Source of the DNA: Actinomycetota bacterium
Lineage (GTDB): Bacteria > Actinomycetota > Acidimicrobiia > IMCC26256 > PALSA-610
DNA: 56,714 nt
Reading direction: 5' to 3'
Assembly (NCBI GenBank): GCA_003134555.1
Contig: PLBO01000070.1
Span: 18,400-75,113 of the forward strand
Shown piece by piece: positions 15,409 through 22,757 of this stretch. The notes under the pieces were generated by a model, which saw only the letters and a list, made by a program, of their open reading frames with translations, did not search any database and had not been told where the DNA came from. The first letter of the stretch is position 1. The number at the start of each line of letters is the position of its first letter. The position numbers were made by a program, and so were the translations under genes.

Positions 15409-16875
15409 ATGGAACTTGCGTTCGAGGCCCGGATGTTGATCGACGGTCGGCTGGTGGAGGCGCAGGGCGCCCGTACATACGACAACGTCAACCCCGCCAC
15501 CGAATCGGTCATCGGACCCGTCGCCGACGCGTCGACGGCCGACATGGAACGAGCCGTCGCCGCGGCCCGGCGGTCGTTCGACGAGACGACGTGGTCGACC
15601 GATCGTGCGTTCCGCAAGAGCTGCCTCCAACAACTGAAGGACGCGCTCGACAAACACCGTGAAGAGCTCCGGCCGCAGATCGTCGCGGAAGTCGGCACGC
15701 CGATCGGTCTCACCTTCGCGATCCAACAGGACACCTGCATCGACGACATGCAGTGGGACATCGACCTCATCGATGGCTACAACTGGGAGTACGAGCTCGG
15801 CAATCACGAGTTCTTCGGCTTGAACTCGAACCGGCTCGTGATCCGCGAGCCCATTGGCGTCGTCGGCGCGATCACACCGTGGAACTTCCCCTTCATGCTC
15901 AACCTCTCGAAGATCACGCCCGCGCTCGCCTCCGGCTGCACGGTCGTGCTGAAGCCCGCGCCCGACACTCCCTACGCGGCGACGTGGATCGGCCGGCTCG
16001 TGGCCGAGGAGACCGACATCCCGGCCGGCGTGTTCAACGTCGTGACGGCGTCCGATCCCGCCGCGGTCGGCGACGTGCTGAGCGGCTCGCCGCTCGTCGA
16101 CATGATCTCGTTCACCGGCTCGACCGCGGTCGGTAAGCACATCTCCGCGCGCGCCGCCGACACACTGAAGCGCGTGTTCCTCGAGCTGGGTGGCAAGTCC
16201 GCCAACATCGTGCTCGACGACGCCAACTTCGCCGAGGTGTTGCCCGGCTCGGGCATGGTCTGCATGCACTCCGGTCAGGGCTGCGCGATCACCACGCGGT
16301 TGCTCCTCCCGCGTTCGCGCTACGACGAGGGTGTCGAGATGGTGAAGGCCGCGTTCGAGAGCTTCCCCTACGGCGACCCGACCGACTACAACAACATGGC
16401 CGGGCCCCTGATCAACGCCCGTCAGCGCGAGCGAGTGCTCGGCCTGATCGAGAAGGGCAAGGAGGAAGGCGCGCGGTGCATCGTCGGCGGTGGCGCCGCG
16501 ACCCAGTTCGACAAGGGCTACTACGTGCAGCCGACGCTGTTCGTCGACGTCGACCCCGACTCGACGATCGCCCAACAGGAGGTCTTCGGGCCGGTGCTCG
16601 CAGTGATCCCGTACGACGACGACGACGATGCCGTGCGCATCGCGAACAACTCGCGTTACGGCTTGTCGGGTGCGGTGAACGGCGGATCGCTCGAGCGGGC
16701 GGTGTCGGTCGCGCGCCGCATTCGTACCGGAACGATCGCGGTCAACGGTGGCCAGTGGTTCGGACCCGACTCACCCTTCGGTGGCTACAAGGAGAGCGGT
16801 CAGGGCCGCGAGCACGGCGTCGCCGGTTTCGAGGAGTACCTCGAGACCAAGACCGTCGGGCTCCCCGCGACCTGA
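15409..16875 (+). CDS. NAD(P)-dependent aldehyde dehydrogenase
   Basis: The 488-residue enzyme oxidises an aldehyde to the acid. It has the cofactor-side motif TPWNFP (Asn159), the general base Glu259 in LELGGKS, and the catalytic Cys292 in HSGQGCAI. FGPVLAVIPY and SPFGGYKESGQGREHG form the usual C-terminal region. A strong Shine-Dalgarno GGAGGG precedes ATG 15409. It is divergent from ppx across 57 bp. It fits a terminal alcohol/aldehyde oxidation step feeding the CoA ligases, but the substrate is unknown. Confidence 0.93.
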   Translation: MELAFEARMLIDGRLVEAQGARTYDNVNPATESVIGPVADASTADMERAVAAARRSFDETTWSTDRAFRKSCLQQLKDALDKHREELRPQIVAEVGTPIGLTFAIQQDTCIDDMQWDIDLIDGYNWEYELGNHEFFGLNSNRLVIREPIGVVGAITPWNFPFMLNLSKITPALASGCTVVLKPAPDTPYAATWIGRLVAEETDIPAGVFNVVTASDPAAVGDVLSGSPLVDMISFTGSTAVGKHISARAADTLKRVFLELGGKSANIVLDDANFAEVLPGSGMVCMHSGQGCAITTRLLLPRSRYDEGVEMVKAAFESFPYGDPTDYNNMAGPLINARQRERVLGLIEKGKEEGARCIVGGGAATQFDKGYYVQPTLFVDVDPDSTIAQQEVFGPVLAVIPYDDDDDAVRIANNSRYGLSGAVNGGSLERAVSVARRIRTGTIAVNGGQWFGPDSPFGGYKESGQGREHGVAGFEEYLETKTVGLPAT

Positions 16876-16879
16876 TCGT

Positions 16880-18052
16880 TCACGCCGCCCGCGCCGGCGG
16901 CGGGCGAAGCTTGCGTTTGCGCGTGGCGGGATCGGGCGGGCCGAGTTGCCAGCCGCCCGATTTGAGCCGGTGGTGCGCGTAACAAAGCCAGCACAAGTTC
17001 GCGAACGACGTCGATCCGCCTCGGGCGTGCTCGTGCACATGGTCGCGTTCGAGGTATCCGCGCTGATGGCACGCGTCGACATCGCATTCGCGGCCGCTCA
17101 CGACGAGCGCAGTCATGACCTCGGCGGGGACGTGCCGGCCGAGGTGCGCGACGGTGAGGATGTCCTTGCCCTTCTTCACGACCGCGGTCACGAACGCAGA
17201 CCCGAGCAACTCCTTGACCCAGGCGACGTCGACGGGACCGACGCCTGGGATTTCACATACCTCACCGTCGGCGGTTCCGCCGCGCACGAGGGCACCGTGA
17301 TCGACGACCACGTGAACGACGGCGTTCACGCCCTTGGAGGCAACGACCGGAACGTCGAACGTATTGCCGAGAATGAAACTCTCGACCGCATCGGCCGCGT
17401 ACGCGGCGAGGGACTCATGCGTTCCGGACTTGTGGGCGCGGAAGATGCGTTGCTTCTGCGCTTCTATCGCGGCGATTATCCGACCACCGACTTCCGGTGT
17501 GAACCGGTACCGTCCGGCGATCATCCCGTCGGTATCCGTCCAGGAGTGCCATTCCCGAAGCGTTCGCTGCCGCTTCGCCCGCGTCGCGTGATCTTCCACC
17601 TCCGCGCGTGCGCCGACACAGGCATCCCGAAGCGAAACCAGGCCACCCTGCGCCGATGCCAACAGCTTCGCTTCCGCCGCCGGATTCGCCGTAGCGGTCT
17701 CGGCGATCATCTGCGCCGCTCGCGCCGACAGCCGCCCTCCCCGCACCGCTGCATCAGTCGCCGGAAGGCGCTCGAGCTTCGACGCGGTCTCGATCGCGGC
17801 GCGCACCTCGCCTGTACCCACGCCGATCGTGCGCGCTACCAACGTCGCGGCGTTGCGTTCGCCCGCACGCACGTGCGCGTGGGTCTCCTCGATCCGCTTC
17901 GCGGTCTTGGCCAACATGCCGTCGACAACTCGCCGGATCGCACCCAGCTCGTCGACCGCACGCAGCGCGGCTTCCGCCGACAACGACGACGCGTCGAACG
18001 TCCGGGCGACATCATCGAGCAGGTTGCGAGACGAAGCGAGCGAAGCGAACAT
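16880..18052 (-). CDS. DUF222 domain HNH endonuclease (13E12 repeat type)
   Basis: The 390-residue protein has an N-terminal helical DUF222 domain (about residues 20-280) and a C-terminal HNH motif: CDVDACHQRGYLERDHVHEHARG, with the metal/nucleophile DHVHEH and WLCYAHHRLKSGG. Such genes are multicopy in actinobacteria and behave like mobile or SOS-linked endonucleases. ATG 18052 is preferred to TTG 18070 because a TACGAT -10 lies 8 nt upstream and because the second copy at 46505-47577 starts the same way (MF). An SOS-like box overlaps the start. Element 2 inserted just upstream. Confidence 0.82.
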   Translation of the reverse strand: MFASLASSRNLLDDVARTFDASSLSAEAALRAVDELGAIRRVVDGMLAKTAKRIEETHAHVRAGERNAATLVARTIGVGTGEVRAAIETASKLERLPATDAAVRGGRLSARAAQMIAETATANPAAEAKLLASAQGGLVSLRDACVGARAEVEDHATRAKRQRTLREWHSWTDTDGMIAGRYRFTPEVGGRIIAAIEAQKQRIFRAHKSGTHESLAAYAADAVESFILGNTFDVPVVASKGVNAVVHVVVDHGALVRGGTADGEVCEIPGVGPVDVAWVKELLGSAFVTAVVKKGKDILTVAHLGRHVPAEVMTALVVSGRECDVDACHQRGYLERDHVHEHARGGSTSFANLCWLCYAHHRLKSGGWQLGPPDPATRKRKLRPPPARAA

Positions 18053-18066
18053 CTGTTCGTATCGTA
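18046..18066 (-). promoter_or_regulatory. SOS (LexA)-like box and -10 element at the HNH gene start
   Basis: CGAACAGATGTTCG on the minus strand (18046-18059) has the actinobacterial LexA-box arms CGAAC and GTTCG with a 4-bp centre containing the ATG. TACGAT (18061-18066) is the -10 hexamer, 8 nt before ATG 18052. The other DUF222-HNH gene has the same arrangement. Confidence 0.6.
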
Positions 18067-18071
18067 ACAAC
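18064..18071. repeat. Left 8-bp target-site duplication of IS1595-type element 2 (GTAACAAC)
   Basis: GTAACAAC recurs exactly at 21078-21085, each copy abutting one inverted repeat. It overlaps the -10 region of the HNH gene. Confidence 0.88.
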
Positions 18072-18101
18072 GGGAACTATCAATTGACGACACGTACGGC
18101 G
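18072..18101. repeat. Left terminal inverted repeat of element 2
   Basis: It begins GGGAACTATCAATTGACG and pairs with 21048-21077 at 25 of 30 positions. Confidence 0.88.
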
Positions 18102-18112
18102 CTCGATCATGC
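18084..18112 (+). promoter_or_regulatory. Inward promoter in the left inverted repeat of element 2
   Basis: TTGACG (18084-18089) inside the inverted repeat is followed after 17 bp by TCATGC (18107-18112), 6 nt before ATG 18119. The -10 match is weak, but the spacing copies that of element 1. Confidence 0.4.
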
Positions 18113-18118
18113 TCGGCC

Positions 18119-18328
18119 ATGGTCATGGACAGGAAGTACAGCGCCCACGTCCACGCGATGGACACCCAACTGATCGCCGTCGCTCGTTCCGGCAATGAGG
18201 ACAGCGCCGATGCCGTCGGAAGGGTCGTCGCTCTCGCATTCGCGGAGTTGGTTCAAGCATTCTCGGATCTTGCGACCGATTTCTACGCGTTGGAATTGCG
18301 GCTCAAGGCTGTCGAAAACAAGGACTAG
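18119..18328 (+). CDS. Small helical protein of unknown function (element 2 passenger)
   Basis: A 69-residue product beginning MVMDRKYSAHVHAMDTQL, predicted to be mostly helical, with the amphipathic stretch LAFAELVQAFSDLATDFYAL near its end. I do not recognise it. ATG 18119 sits 6 nt after a possible -10 in the inverted repeat; ATG 18125 is an alternative. A frame on the opposite strand (18107-18361) is judged a shadow. The following gene starts 98 bp downstream on the same strand. Confidence 0.5.
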   Translation: MVMDRKYSAHVHAMDTQLIAVARSGNEDSADAVGRVVALAFAELVQAFSDLATDFYALELRLKAVENKD

Positions 18329-18426
18329 AAGCCCGTCGGTGTCGATTTCGATCCTCAGCACGTTGATCCGGAACCCTGAGACCCTGATTCATCTTTGGCT
18401 CTGAGGTTTCGTGATACGCTGATCGC

Positions 18427-18861
18427 GTGGATCTCGCCGCTGCTCTCACCGACGCCGAACAGGCCCTTGCCGAACTGTTGAAGACGCGGTCCGAACTCGA
18501 CGGGGCCATCGAAGATCGTCAGGCCGAGATATACGGTCTGCAACTTGCGCTCTCGCGCCATCGGCCCGAGGACGAAAACGAGATCATCTTTCCCGTCGAT
18601 CTTGGCCCTGAGGCCTCGGGCAAATATTGGCGAGGACTTGCCCGCGTCGACGCCATCGACAAGGTGTTGACGACGATGGAGACTCCGATGGGGCCGACGG
18701 AAATCTCCGAGTACCTCGGCGGTATGGGTCGCAATGACACGCCCAACGACGTTTCCGCCGCACTCGCCTACCTCAAGCGCATCGGCCGAGTCGTGCGTGT
18801 TGGCCGAGCGCGGTGGACGACACCGCAACAAGAACTTCGGGAGGTCGCGAACGCCTCCTGA
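18427..18861 (+). CDS. Coiled-coil/winged-helix-like protein (element 2 passenger)
   Basis: A 144-residue protein from GTG 18427. Residues 1-40 form a heptad-like helix (LTDAEQALAELLKTRSELDG), and residues about 75-135 read like a winged helix for DNA binding: PMGPTEISEYLGGMG, VSAALAYLKRIGRVVRVGRARW. The pattern, a helix turn then a short wing ending in Trp, is typical of predicted regulators next to mobile genes. I do not recognise a named family. It could regulate passenger or transposase expression. Confidence 0.6.
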   Translation: MDLAAALTDAEQALAELLKTRSELDGAIEDRQAEIYGLQLALSRHRPEDENEIIFPVDLGPEASGKYWRGLARVDAIDKVLTTMETPMGPTEISEYLGGMGRNDTPNDVSAALAYLKRIGRVVRVGRARWTTPQQELREVANAS

Positions 18862-18914
18862 ACAAGGTCTGCGCCGATCCGCCTCGCCAAGGCGGTAGGC
18901 GTGGAAAGCAAAGC

Positions 18915-18960
18915 CCCCTGGGTTGGGACCGCACCGCCAGTGCGGCCACCCACCCAGGGG
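18915..18960 (-). terminator. Long hairpin downstream of the element 2 transposase
   Basis: CCCCTGGGT (18915-18923) pairs perfectly with ACCCAGGGG (18952-18960) and encloses a second perfect stem CCGCAC/GTGCGG (18929-18945). On the minus strand the stem is followed by a T-rich CTTTGCTTT, which fits an intrinsic terminator for leftward transcription from the transposase. Confidence 0.45.
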
Positions 18961-18964
18961 ACTC

Positions 18965-19033
18965 GGGGCTAGCAGCTTCGCCAGGTCGAGCCTTAGAACT
19001 TGGACCTGACGGGTTGGACTCCCGTTAGCTCCA
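18965..19033 (+). ncRNA. tRNA-shaped structured RNA (69 nt) in element 2
   Basis: GGGGCTA (18965-18971) pairs with TAGCTCC (19026-19032, one G-U), followed by an unpaired A like a tRNA acceptor and discriminator. ACGGG-TTGGACT-CCCGT (19009-19025) is a 5-bp stem with a 7-nt loop like a T-arm, directly stacked on the acceptor stem. Between them a GCTT/GAGC D-arm-like stem is possible, or a competing perfect CAGGTC/GACCTG stem. There is no variable loop, no U at position 33, and no encoded CCA. It is therefore not a canonical tRNA but a tRNA-like structure or decayed tRNA. Confidence 0.35.
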
Positions 19034-19105
19034 CTAATTAGACCACACCACGGGTACCCGGCGGAGCCGAAGTACCGGTGGGCCACACCGACGACGGGAG
19101 CGGCC

Positions 19106-19303
19106 ATGGCCGATCTACCCGAGAAGAACACCACCGGGCGCCCGCGGCCACCGGGTGACGACGTAGCCGCCAAGCAGGTTCCGACGACCGAGGACGGGTT
19201 TCTCGACGCGCTCGGTCGCGTTAGCCAGCCACCGCAACCCGAGAAGAAACGGCGCGGTCGAGGATCGCCCAGAAAATCGGGTCGCGGCCGTTCCGACGGT
19301 TGA
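19106..19303 (+). CDS. Small protein with a basic RKSGRGR tail (element 2 passenger)
   Basis: A 65-residue product from ATG 19106: a polar Pro-rich N-terminus (ADLPEKNTTGRPRPPGDD), a short helix (EDGFLDALGRVSQ) and a strongly basic tail ending KSGRGRSDG. It overlaps the 3' end of the transposase gene on the other strand by 83 bp. The 47-residue protein of element 3 (30936-31079) has a very similar tail (SRKSGGRGR). Nucleic-acid binding is likely from composition alone; the family is not recognised. Confidence 0.45.
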   Translation: MADLPEKNTTGRPRPPGDDVAAKQVPTTEDGFLDALGRVSQPPQPEKKRRGRGSPRKSGRGRSDG

Positions 19304-20141
19304 ACCGGAAGCTGTACTCGTCCAAGTAGGACTGCAAGTACTCGGTCGACACCGCGTGATACGTGCCGCGGATGCCGTTCTTCACCAACGACCAGAAGCC
19401 CTCGATCGTCTGCGTGTGAACGTTGCCGTTCACGTACACGCCGGTCGAGTGGTTCACGCGGTGGTGCCTCTGAAACGTGCGGTGAAGATCCTTGTAGCCG
19501 ACGTACTCGTCGGTGAACACCGTCGATGCCGGTAGCACGTACTTGCGGTACTGCGCACCGAGGCTCCCCGCATCGACACCGGGAACGATCTTCGTGATCA
19601 CGCGGCCACCGCGCTCCACCGCACCGAACACCGCCGTCTTCGGTCCGACCTTGCGACCCTTGCTGTTCTTGCGCACGCCGCCGAAGAATGCTTCGTCCAT
19701 CTCGACTTCGCCGGTCAACTGCTCGTCGTCGTCGGCGAGCAACGTGCGGATCTGCTTGAACATGCGGTGCGCGGTCGGGTAGCTCACACCGATCTCGCGC
19801 TCCAGCTGCTTCGCGCTCATGCCGCAGCGCGTCGAGGACATTAGGAAGATCGCCCAGAACCACATCTGCAACGACGTGGTCGACTTGTGAAAGATCGTGC
19901 CCGCGGTCGGGTATACCTGGTGACGGCAGTACTGGCAGGAGTACGCCGCGCGGCTCGCTATCCGGTGGAACTTCGTGACCTTGCCGCACTTCGGGCACTC
20001 GGACCCGTCCGGGTACATCCGGGCCTTGAGCCAGTCCACGCACGCGTCGTTGTCCGGGAATAGCTCTAAGAAGCGCGAGTACGTCATCTGGGACTCGCTG
20101 CAATCCGTGGGTTCTACTGAGCATCGCTGCCTCGCTGCCAT
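19221..20141 (-). CDS. IS1595-family transposase of element 2
   Basis: A 306-residue transposase with N-terminal zinc ribbon (CPKCGKV, then CQYCRHQVYP), a helix-turn-helix segment (MSAKQLEREIGVSYPTAHRM) and the DDE core: VEMDEAFFGG, FTDEYVGYKDL and TIEGFWSLVKN. ATG 20141 is chosen over 20177 because TATACT lies 6 nt upstream and because 20172-20177 form the -35. It differs strongly from the other two transposases here, so the elements are not recent copies of one another. Confidence 0.9.
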   Translation of the reverse strand: MAARQRCSVEPTDCSESQMTYSRFLELFPDNDACVDWLKARMYPDGSECPKCGKVTKFHRIASRAAYSCQYCRHQVYPTAGTIFHKSTTSLQMWFWAIFLMSSTRCGMSAKQLEREIGVSYPTAHRMFKQIRTLLADDDEQLTGEVEMDEAFFGGVRKNSKGRKVGPKTAVFGAVERGGRVITKIVPGVDAGSLGAQYRKYVLPASTVFTDEYVGYKDLHRTFQRHHRVNHSTGVYVNGNVHTQTIEGFWSLVKNGIRGTYHAVSTEYLQSYLDEYSFRFNRRNGRDPIFWAILDRAVSSRVAVAG

Positions 20142-20147
20142 GCCCAC

Positions 20148-20177
20148 AGTATATAACACCACTGCACGTACGTGCAA
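20148..20177 (-). promoter_or_regulatory. Transposase promoter with a 14-bp palindrome in its spacer
   Basis: TTGCAC (20172-20177), an 18-bp spacer and TATACT (20148-20153) lie 6 nt before ATG 20141. The perfect palindrome TGCACGTACGTGCA (20163-20176) overlaps the -35 and the spacer and is a likely repressor site. Confidence 0.6.
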
Positions 20178-20184
20178 CCACTTT

Positions 20185-21027
20185 TCATGCGAACCTGATC
20201 CGGGTCGTCCGAAGGATTCCCAGGGACGCCAACTCCTGCTTGCCCGCGATCAGCTCGGTCACCAGCAGTGGAACGCCGTCGTCCCAACCGCCGCCGCCCT
20301 CCGGGGGATACAACGGAGCGATGGTGCGGTCGGCCTGCTCAAAGAAGAACAGTGCGACTTCGGCGCTTTCCTGCGGCCCCAAGTTGAGCGGTCCGGTCAG
20401 CGGATCATTGGCCCAATGTGGCTCCACAGCCGGCCCGGTGTGCTTCGCGTGCCAACTCAGCTGATCGTGGAATCGGTGCGGGTAATAGTCGGCGTAGCCC
20501 TCGACCTGAAGGGCGAAATCGAGGGTGGCACTGTCGTTCTTCGATCGGTTGGTGATCGTCAAGTGATCGACATGAAGCCACCGCGGTTGGTCTGGGATCG
20601 GTATCTGCGCGGTGGCGCTCGGGATGAGATCCACCAGCCGTCCCTGCTCGATTCCCCGAACCCGTAAGTCGAGAACGATCCGGCGCTTGAACCATCCCAA
20701 GCGCAAGAGCGGGAATAGCGTGAGCAACCCCGCGGCAGATCCGATCACGATCAACGCAGTGAGCGCCCCGGTCGGGTATCCCGGCTTGGGTTGTCCCACG
20801 GGAGGGACAGCAGCCCAAATGGCCGCGACAGCCAACCCGGCGAGGCCGAACGCCGCGCTCATGATCGCAATCCCATAGGCCAACCAATGGCCGCGATCGA
20901 GGGACCGCTCGTCGGCAAACTCGCTAACAGGTCGCCAGATATCGGGTCGACCAGAGCCGACCCATACGACCGCGAGTACCCCGACGAAGAGGAGAGCCCA
21001 GATGCCTGCGGAGACTGCGTCGAACAT
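20185..21027 (-). CDS. Membrane-anchored protein of unknown function (element 2 passenger)
   Basis: The 280-residue product has three N-terminal membrane helices (about 5-24, 48-72 and 86-108) and a C-terminal soluble domain of about 165 residues, predicted beta-rich, with WLHVDHLTITNRSKNDSATLDF and GPQESAEVALFFFEQ. The soluble part resembles immunoglobulin-like or carbohydrate-like folds only loosely. I do not recognise the family. It starts 50 bp inside the right inverted repeat, as the end genes of element 1 do, so the repeat probably supplies its promoter. Confidence 0.65.
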   Translation of the reverse strand: MFDAVSAGIWALLFVGVLAVVWVGSGRPDIWRPVSEFADERSLDRGHWLAYGIAIMSAAFGLAGLAVAAIWAAVPPVGQPKPGYPTGALTALIVIGSAAGLLTLFPLLRLGWFKRRIVLDLRVRGIEQGRLVDLIPSATAQIPIPDQPRWLHVDHLTITNRSKNDSATLDFALQVEGYADYYPHRFHDQLSWHAKHTGPAVEPHWANDPLTGPLNLGPQESAEVALFFFEQADRTIAPLYPPEGGGGWDDGVPLLVTELIAGKQELASLGILRTTRIRFA

Positions 21028-21047
21028 GGACTAATCGTCGCACGAAC

Positions 21048-21077
21048 CGGCGTACGTGTCGCGATTTGATAGTTACC
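21048..21077. repeat. Right terminal inverted repeat of element 2
   Basis: Read on the minus strand it begins GGTAACTATCAAATCGCG and matches the left repeat at 25 of 30 positions. Confidence 0.88.
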
Positions 21078-21085
21078 GTAACAAC
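21078..21085. repeat. Right 8-bp target-site duplication of element 2 (GTAACAAC)
   Basis: Exact copy of 18064-18071. Confidence 0.88.
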
Positions 21086-21142
21086 GGGGTGCGACACTGA
21101 CGACGAGATAGAGCCGACGTCCGCGTCGCCGCGCACACGCGC

Positions 21143-21928
21143 CTACTGCTGCGAACGTGCGAACGCGATCGTTCCCTCGAGGAAGGCCGCGACGTCGGCC
21201 GACTTGTGCGCGTACACGCCGTTGAACCAGTCGGGCACCGATACCTCCAACTGGTCCTGCTCGATCATCGTCAGCACCGGATCGACGATCGCGTCGACCG
21301 GCAGCATCTCCACGCCCGTCGTGCCGAGGGGATCGTTGTCGGGTAGGTGGAACAGCTCGGTGTCGATCACACCCGGGTAGAGCACGTGGATCTTGACCGG
21401 CGTGTCGCGGAGGTCGACCTGGAGACACTCGGCCCACGCCGAGATCGCCGCCTTGGTCGCCGCGTACGCAGCTTCGGCGGGCGGCGAGAGGCGAGCTGCG
21501 ACGGAAGACACGTACATGAGCCGCCCGCTGCGGGCGACGATCTCGTCGAGCAGCGCGAACGTGAGCCGCACCGGCGAGAAGTAGTTGATGCGCATCGTCG
21601 ACTCGACGATCTCGGGGGTGAGGTCGAAGACCCGCTTGCGCTTCGGGATCCCGGCGTTGTTCACCAGCACGTCTACGCCACCCAGCTCCTGCGACGCGCG
21701 GCGCGCGAACGCGGCCAGCCCGTCGAGATCGGCAAGGTCGACCGTCCACGCGCGTGATTCGGGCGCGTGCACGCGACAACGTTCGAGCACCACGTTGAGC
21801 TGGTCGGTTCGGCGCGCGCAGATCCCCACGGTCGCGCCTCGCTTTGCGAATCCGACTGCGAGCGCGGCGCCGATGCCTGCCGACGCGCCGGTGACCAACA
21901 CGTGCTTCCCACTCAGGTCGTAGCTCAT
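21143..21928 (-). CDS. Short-chain dehydrogenase/reductase
   Basis: A 261-residue classical SDR: TGASAGIG at about residues 13-20 for NAD(P) binding, NNAG at 90-93, catalytic Ser141/142 and Tyr155-Lys159 in YAATK. It would interconvert an alcohol and ketone. ARR after the second strand suggests NADP preference. It is divergent from another SDR at 21966 across 37 bp, and its end lies 57 bp from element 2. The substrate is unknown. Confidence 0.9.
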   Translation of the reverse strand: MSYDLSGKHVLVTGASAGIGAALAVGFAKRGATVGICARRTDQLNVVLERCRVHAPESRAWTVDLADLDGLAAFARRASQELGGVDVLVNNAGIPKRKRVFDLTPEIVESTMRINYFSPVRLTFALLDEIVARSGRLMYVSSVAARLSPPAEAAYAATKAAISAWAECLQVDLRDTPVKIHVLYPGVIDTELFHLPDNDPLGTTGVEMLPVDAIVDPVLTMIEQDQLEVSVPDWFNGVYAHKSADVAAFLEGTIAFARSQQ

Positions 21929-21965
21929 GCGGGCCGACGGTAGTCGCCGCTAGCCTCGACCGGCC

Positions 21966-22757
21966 ATGCCCCTCACGCCCGCCTCCGCGCTGCTCACCGA
22001 TCGCCTCGTCCTCGTCACCGGCGCGGCGCAGGGCATCGGTGCCGCGGTGGCCGGAGCGTGCGCGCGTTTCGGCGCTGACCTGGCCGTCTGCGACCGCGAT
22101 ACCGACGGCCTGGCTCGCACCGCGGCCGACGTCGAGGCCTCGGGTCGCCGCGTGGTTGCGGGAGTGCTCGACGTGCGCGACGGCGACGCGGTCCGGGATT
22201 GGGTCGGCACGCTCCCGCGCGTCGACGTCCTCGTCAACAACGCGGGTGGCGGGTTCCGCGCCGAGTTCCTCGACGTGAACGACAACGGGCAGGATTCGCT
22301 CGTCCGCGAGAACTTCACGAGCGTCACGAACTTCGTGCGCGCCTCGGTGCCGGTCATGCCGGCCGACGGACGGGCGTCGATCGTCAACATCACTTCGATC
22401 GAGGCGCACCGGGCCGCGCCGGGGTTCGCCATCTACAGCGCCATGAAGGCCGCACTCGTCAACCTGACCAAGTCGCTCGCGCTCGAGCTGGGCGACCGGC
22501 GCATACGCGTGAACTGCATCGCACCCGACGTCATCCCTACACCCGGCATCGGCGGCGACCTCCCGGTGAAGACCCCGCTACCGATCGCCGGTCACGTCGA
22601 CGACGTCGCCGGCGCCGTGATCTACCTCGCGTCCGATCTCGGGCGCTTCGTCACCGGCACCACCATCCACGTCGACGGCGGGAATCTCGCCGCGGGCGGC
22701 TGGGGGCGTGCGATCGACGGCAGCTGGGTGACCGCGGGTGAGGAAGTGGTCCCGTGA
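21966..22757 (+). CDS. Short-chain dehydrogenase/reductase
   Basis: A 263-residue classical SDR with TGAAQGIG (about 18-25), NNAG (91-94), Ser around 143 and Tyr157-Lys161 (YSAMK). The acidic VCDRD after the second strand favours NAD. It overlaps the LLM oxidoreductase gene by four bases (GTGA at 22754-22757), so the two act together. Confidence 0.9.
   Translation: MPLTPASALLTDRLVLVTGAAQGIGAAVAGACARFGADLAVCDRDTDGLARTAADVEASGRRVVAGVLDVRDGDAVRDWVGTLPRVDVLVNNAGGGFRAEFLDVNDNGQDSLVRENFTSVTNFVRASVPVMPADGRASIVNITSIEAHRAAPGFAIYSAMKAALVNLTKSLALELGDRRIRVNCIAPDVIPTPGIGGDLPVKTPLPIAGHVDDVAGAVIYLASDLGRFVTGTTIHVDGGNLAAGGWGRAIDGSWVTAGEEVVP

Larger units (their letters stand above)
18072..21077. mobile_element. 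IS1595-family element 2 with passenger genes (3006 bp)
   Basis: The ends are inverted repeats 18072-18101 and 21048-21077 (25 of 30 identical, starting GGGAACTATC and GGTAACTATC) flanked by a perfect 8-bp duplication. Inside are a zinc-ribbon/DDE transposase (19221-20141), two plus-strand ORFs near the left end, a structured non-coding stretch with a tRNA-shaped RNA, a small basic-tailed ORF and a membrane-anchored protein near the right end. None of the passengers matches those of element 1, and the repeats differ in sequence, so the two belong to different subgroups. The insertion separates the HNH gene from its original upstream DNA. Confidence 0.9.

Noticed and set aside
15352-16575. Upstream extension of the Ppx frame to more than 900 codons
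   Set aside because: It is antisense to the aldehyde dehydrogenase, and the Ppx family start MRIAALDLGSNS is at 15351.
18107-18361. An 84-codon minus-strand ORF at the left end of element 2
   Set aside because: The plus-strand ORF in the same place has a start placed like those of the other end genes and a plausible promoter in the inverted repeat.
18965-19033. A canonical tRNA gene
   Set aside because: Variable loop and U33 are missing and the anticodon stem is imperfect, so only a tRNA-like structure is claimed.
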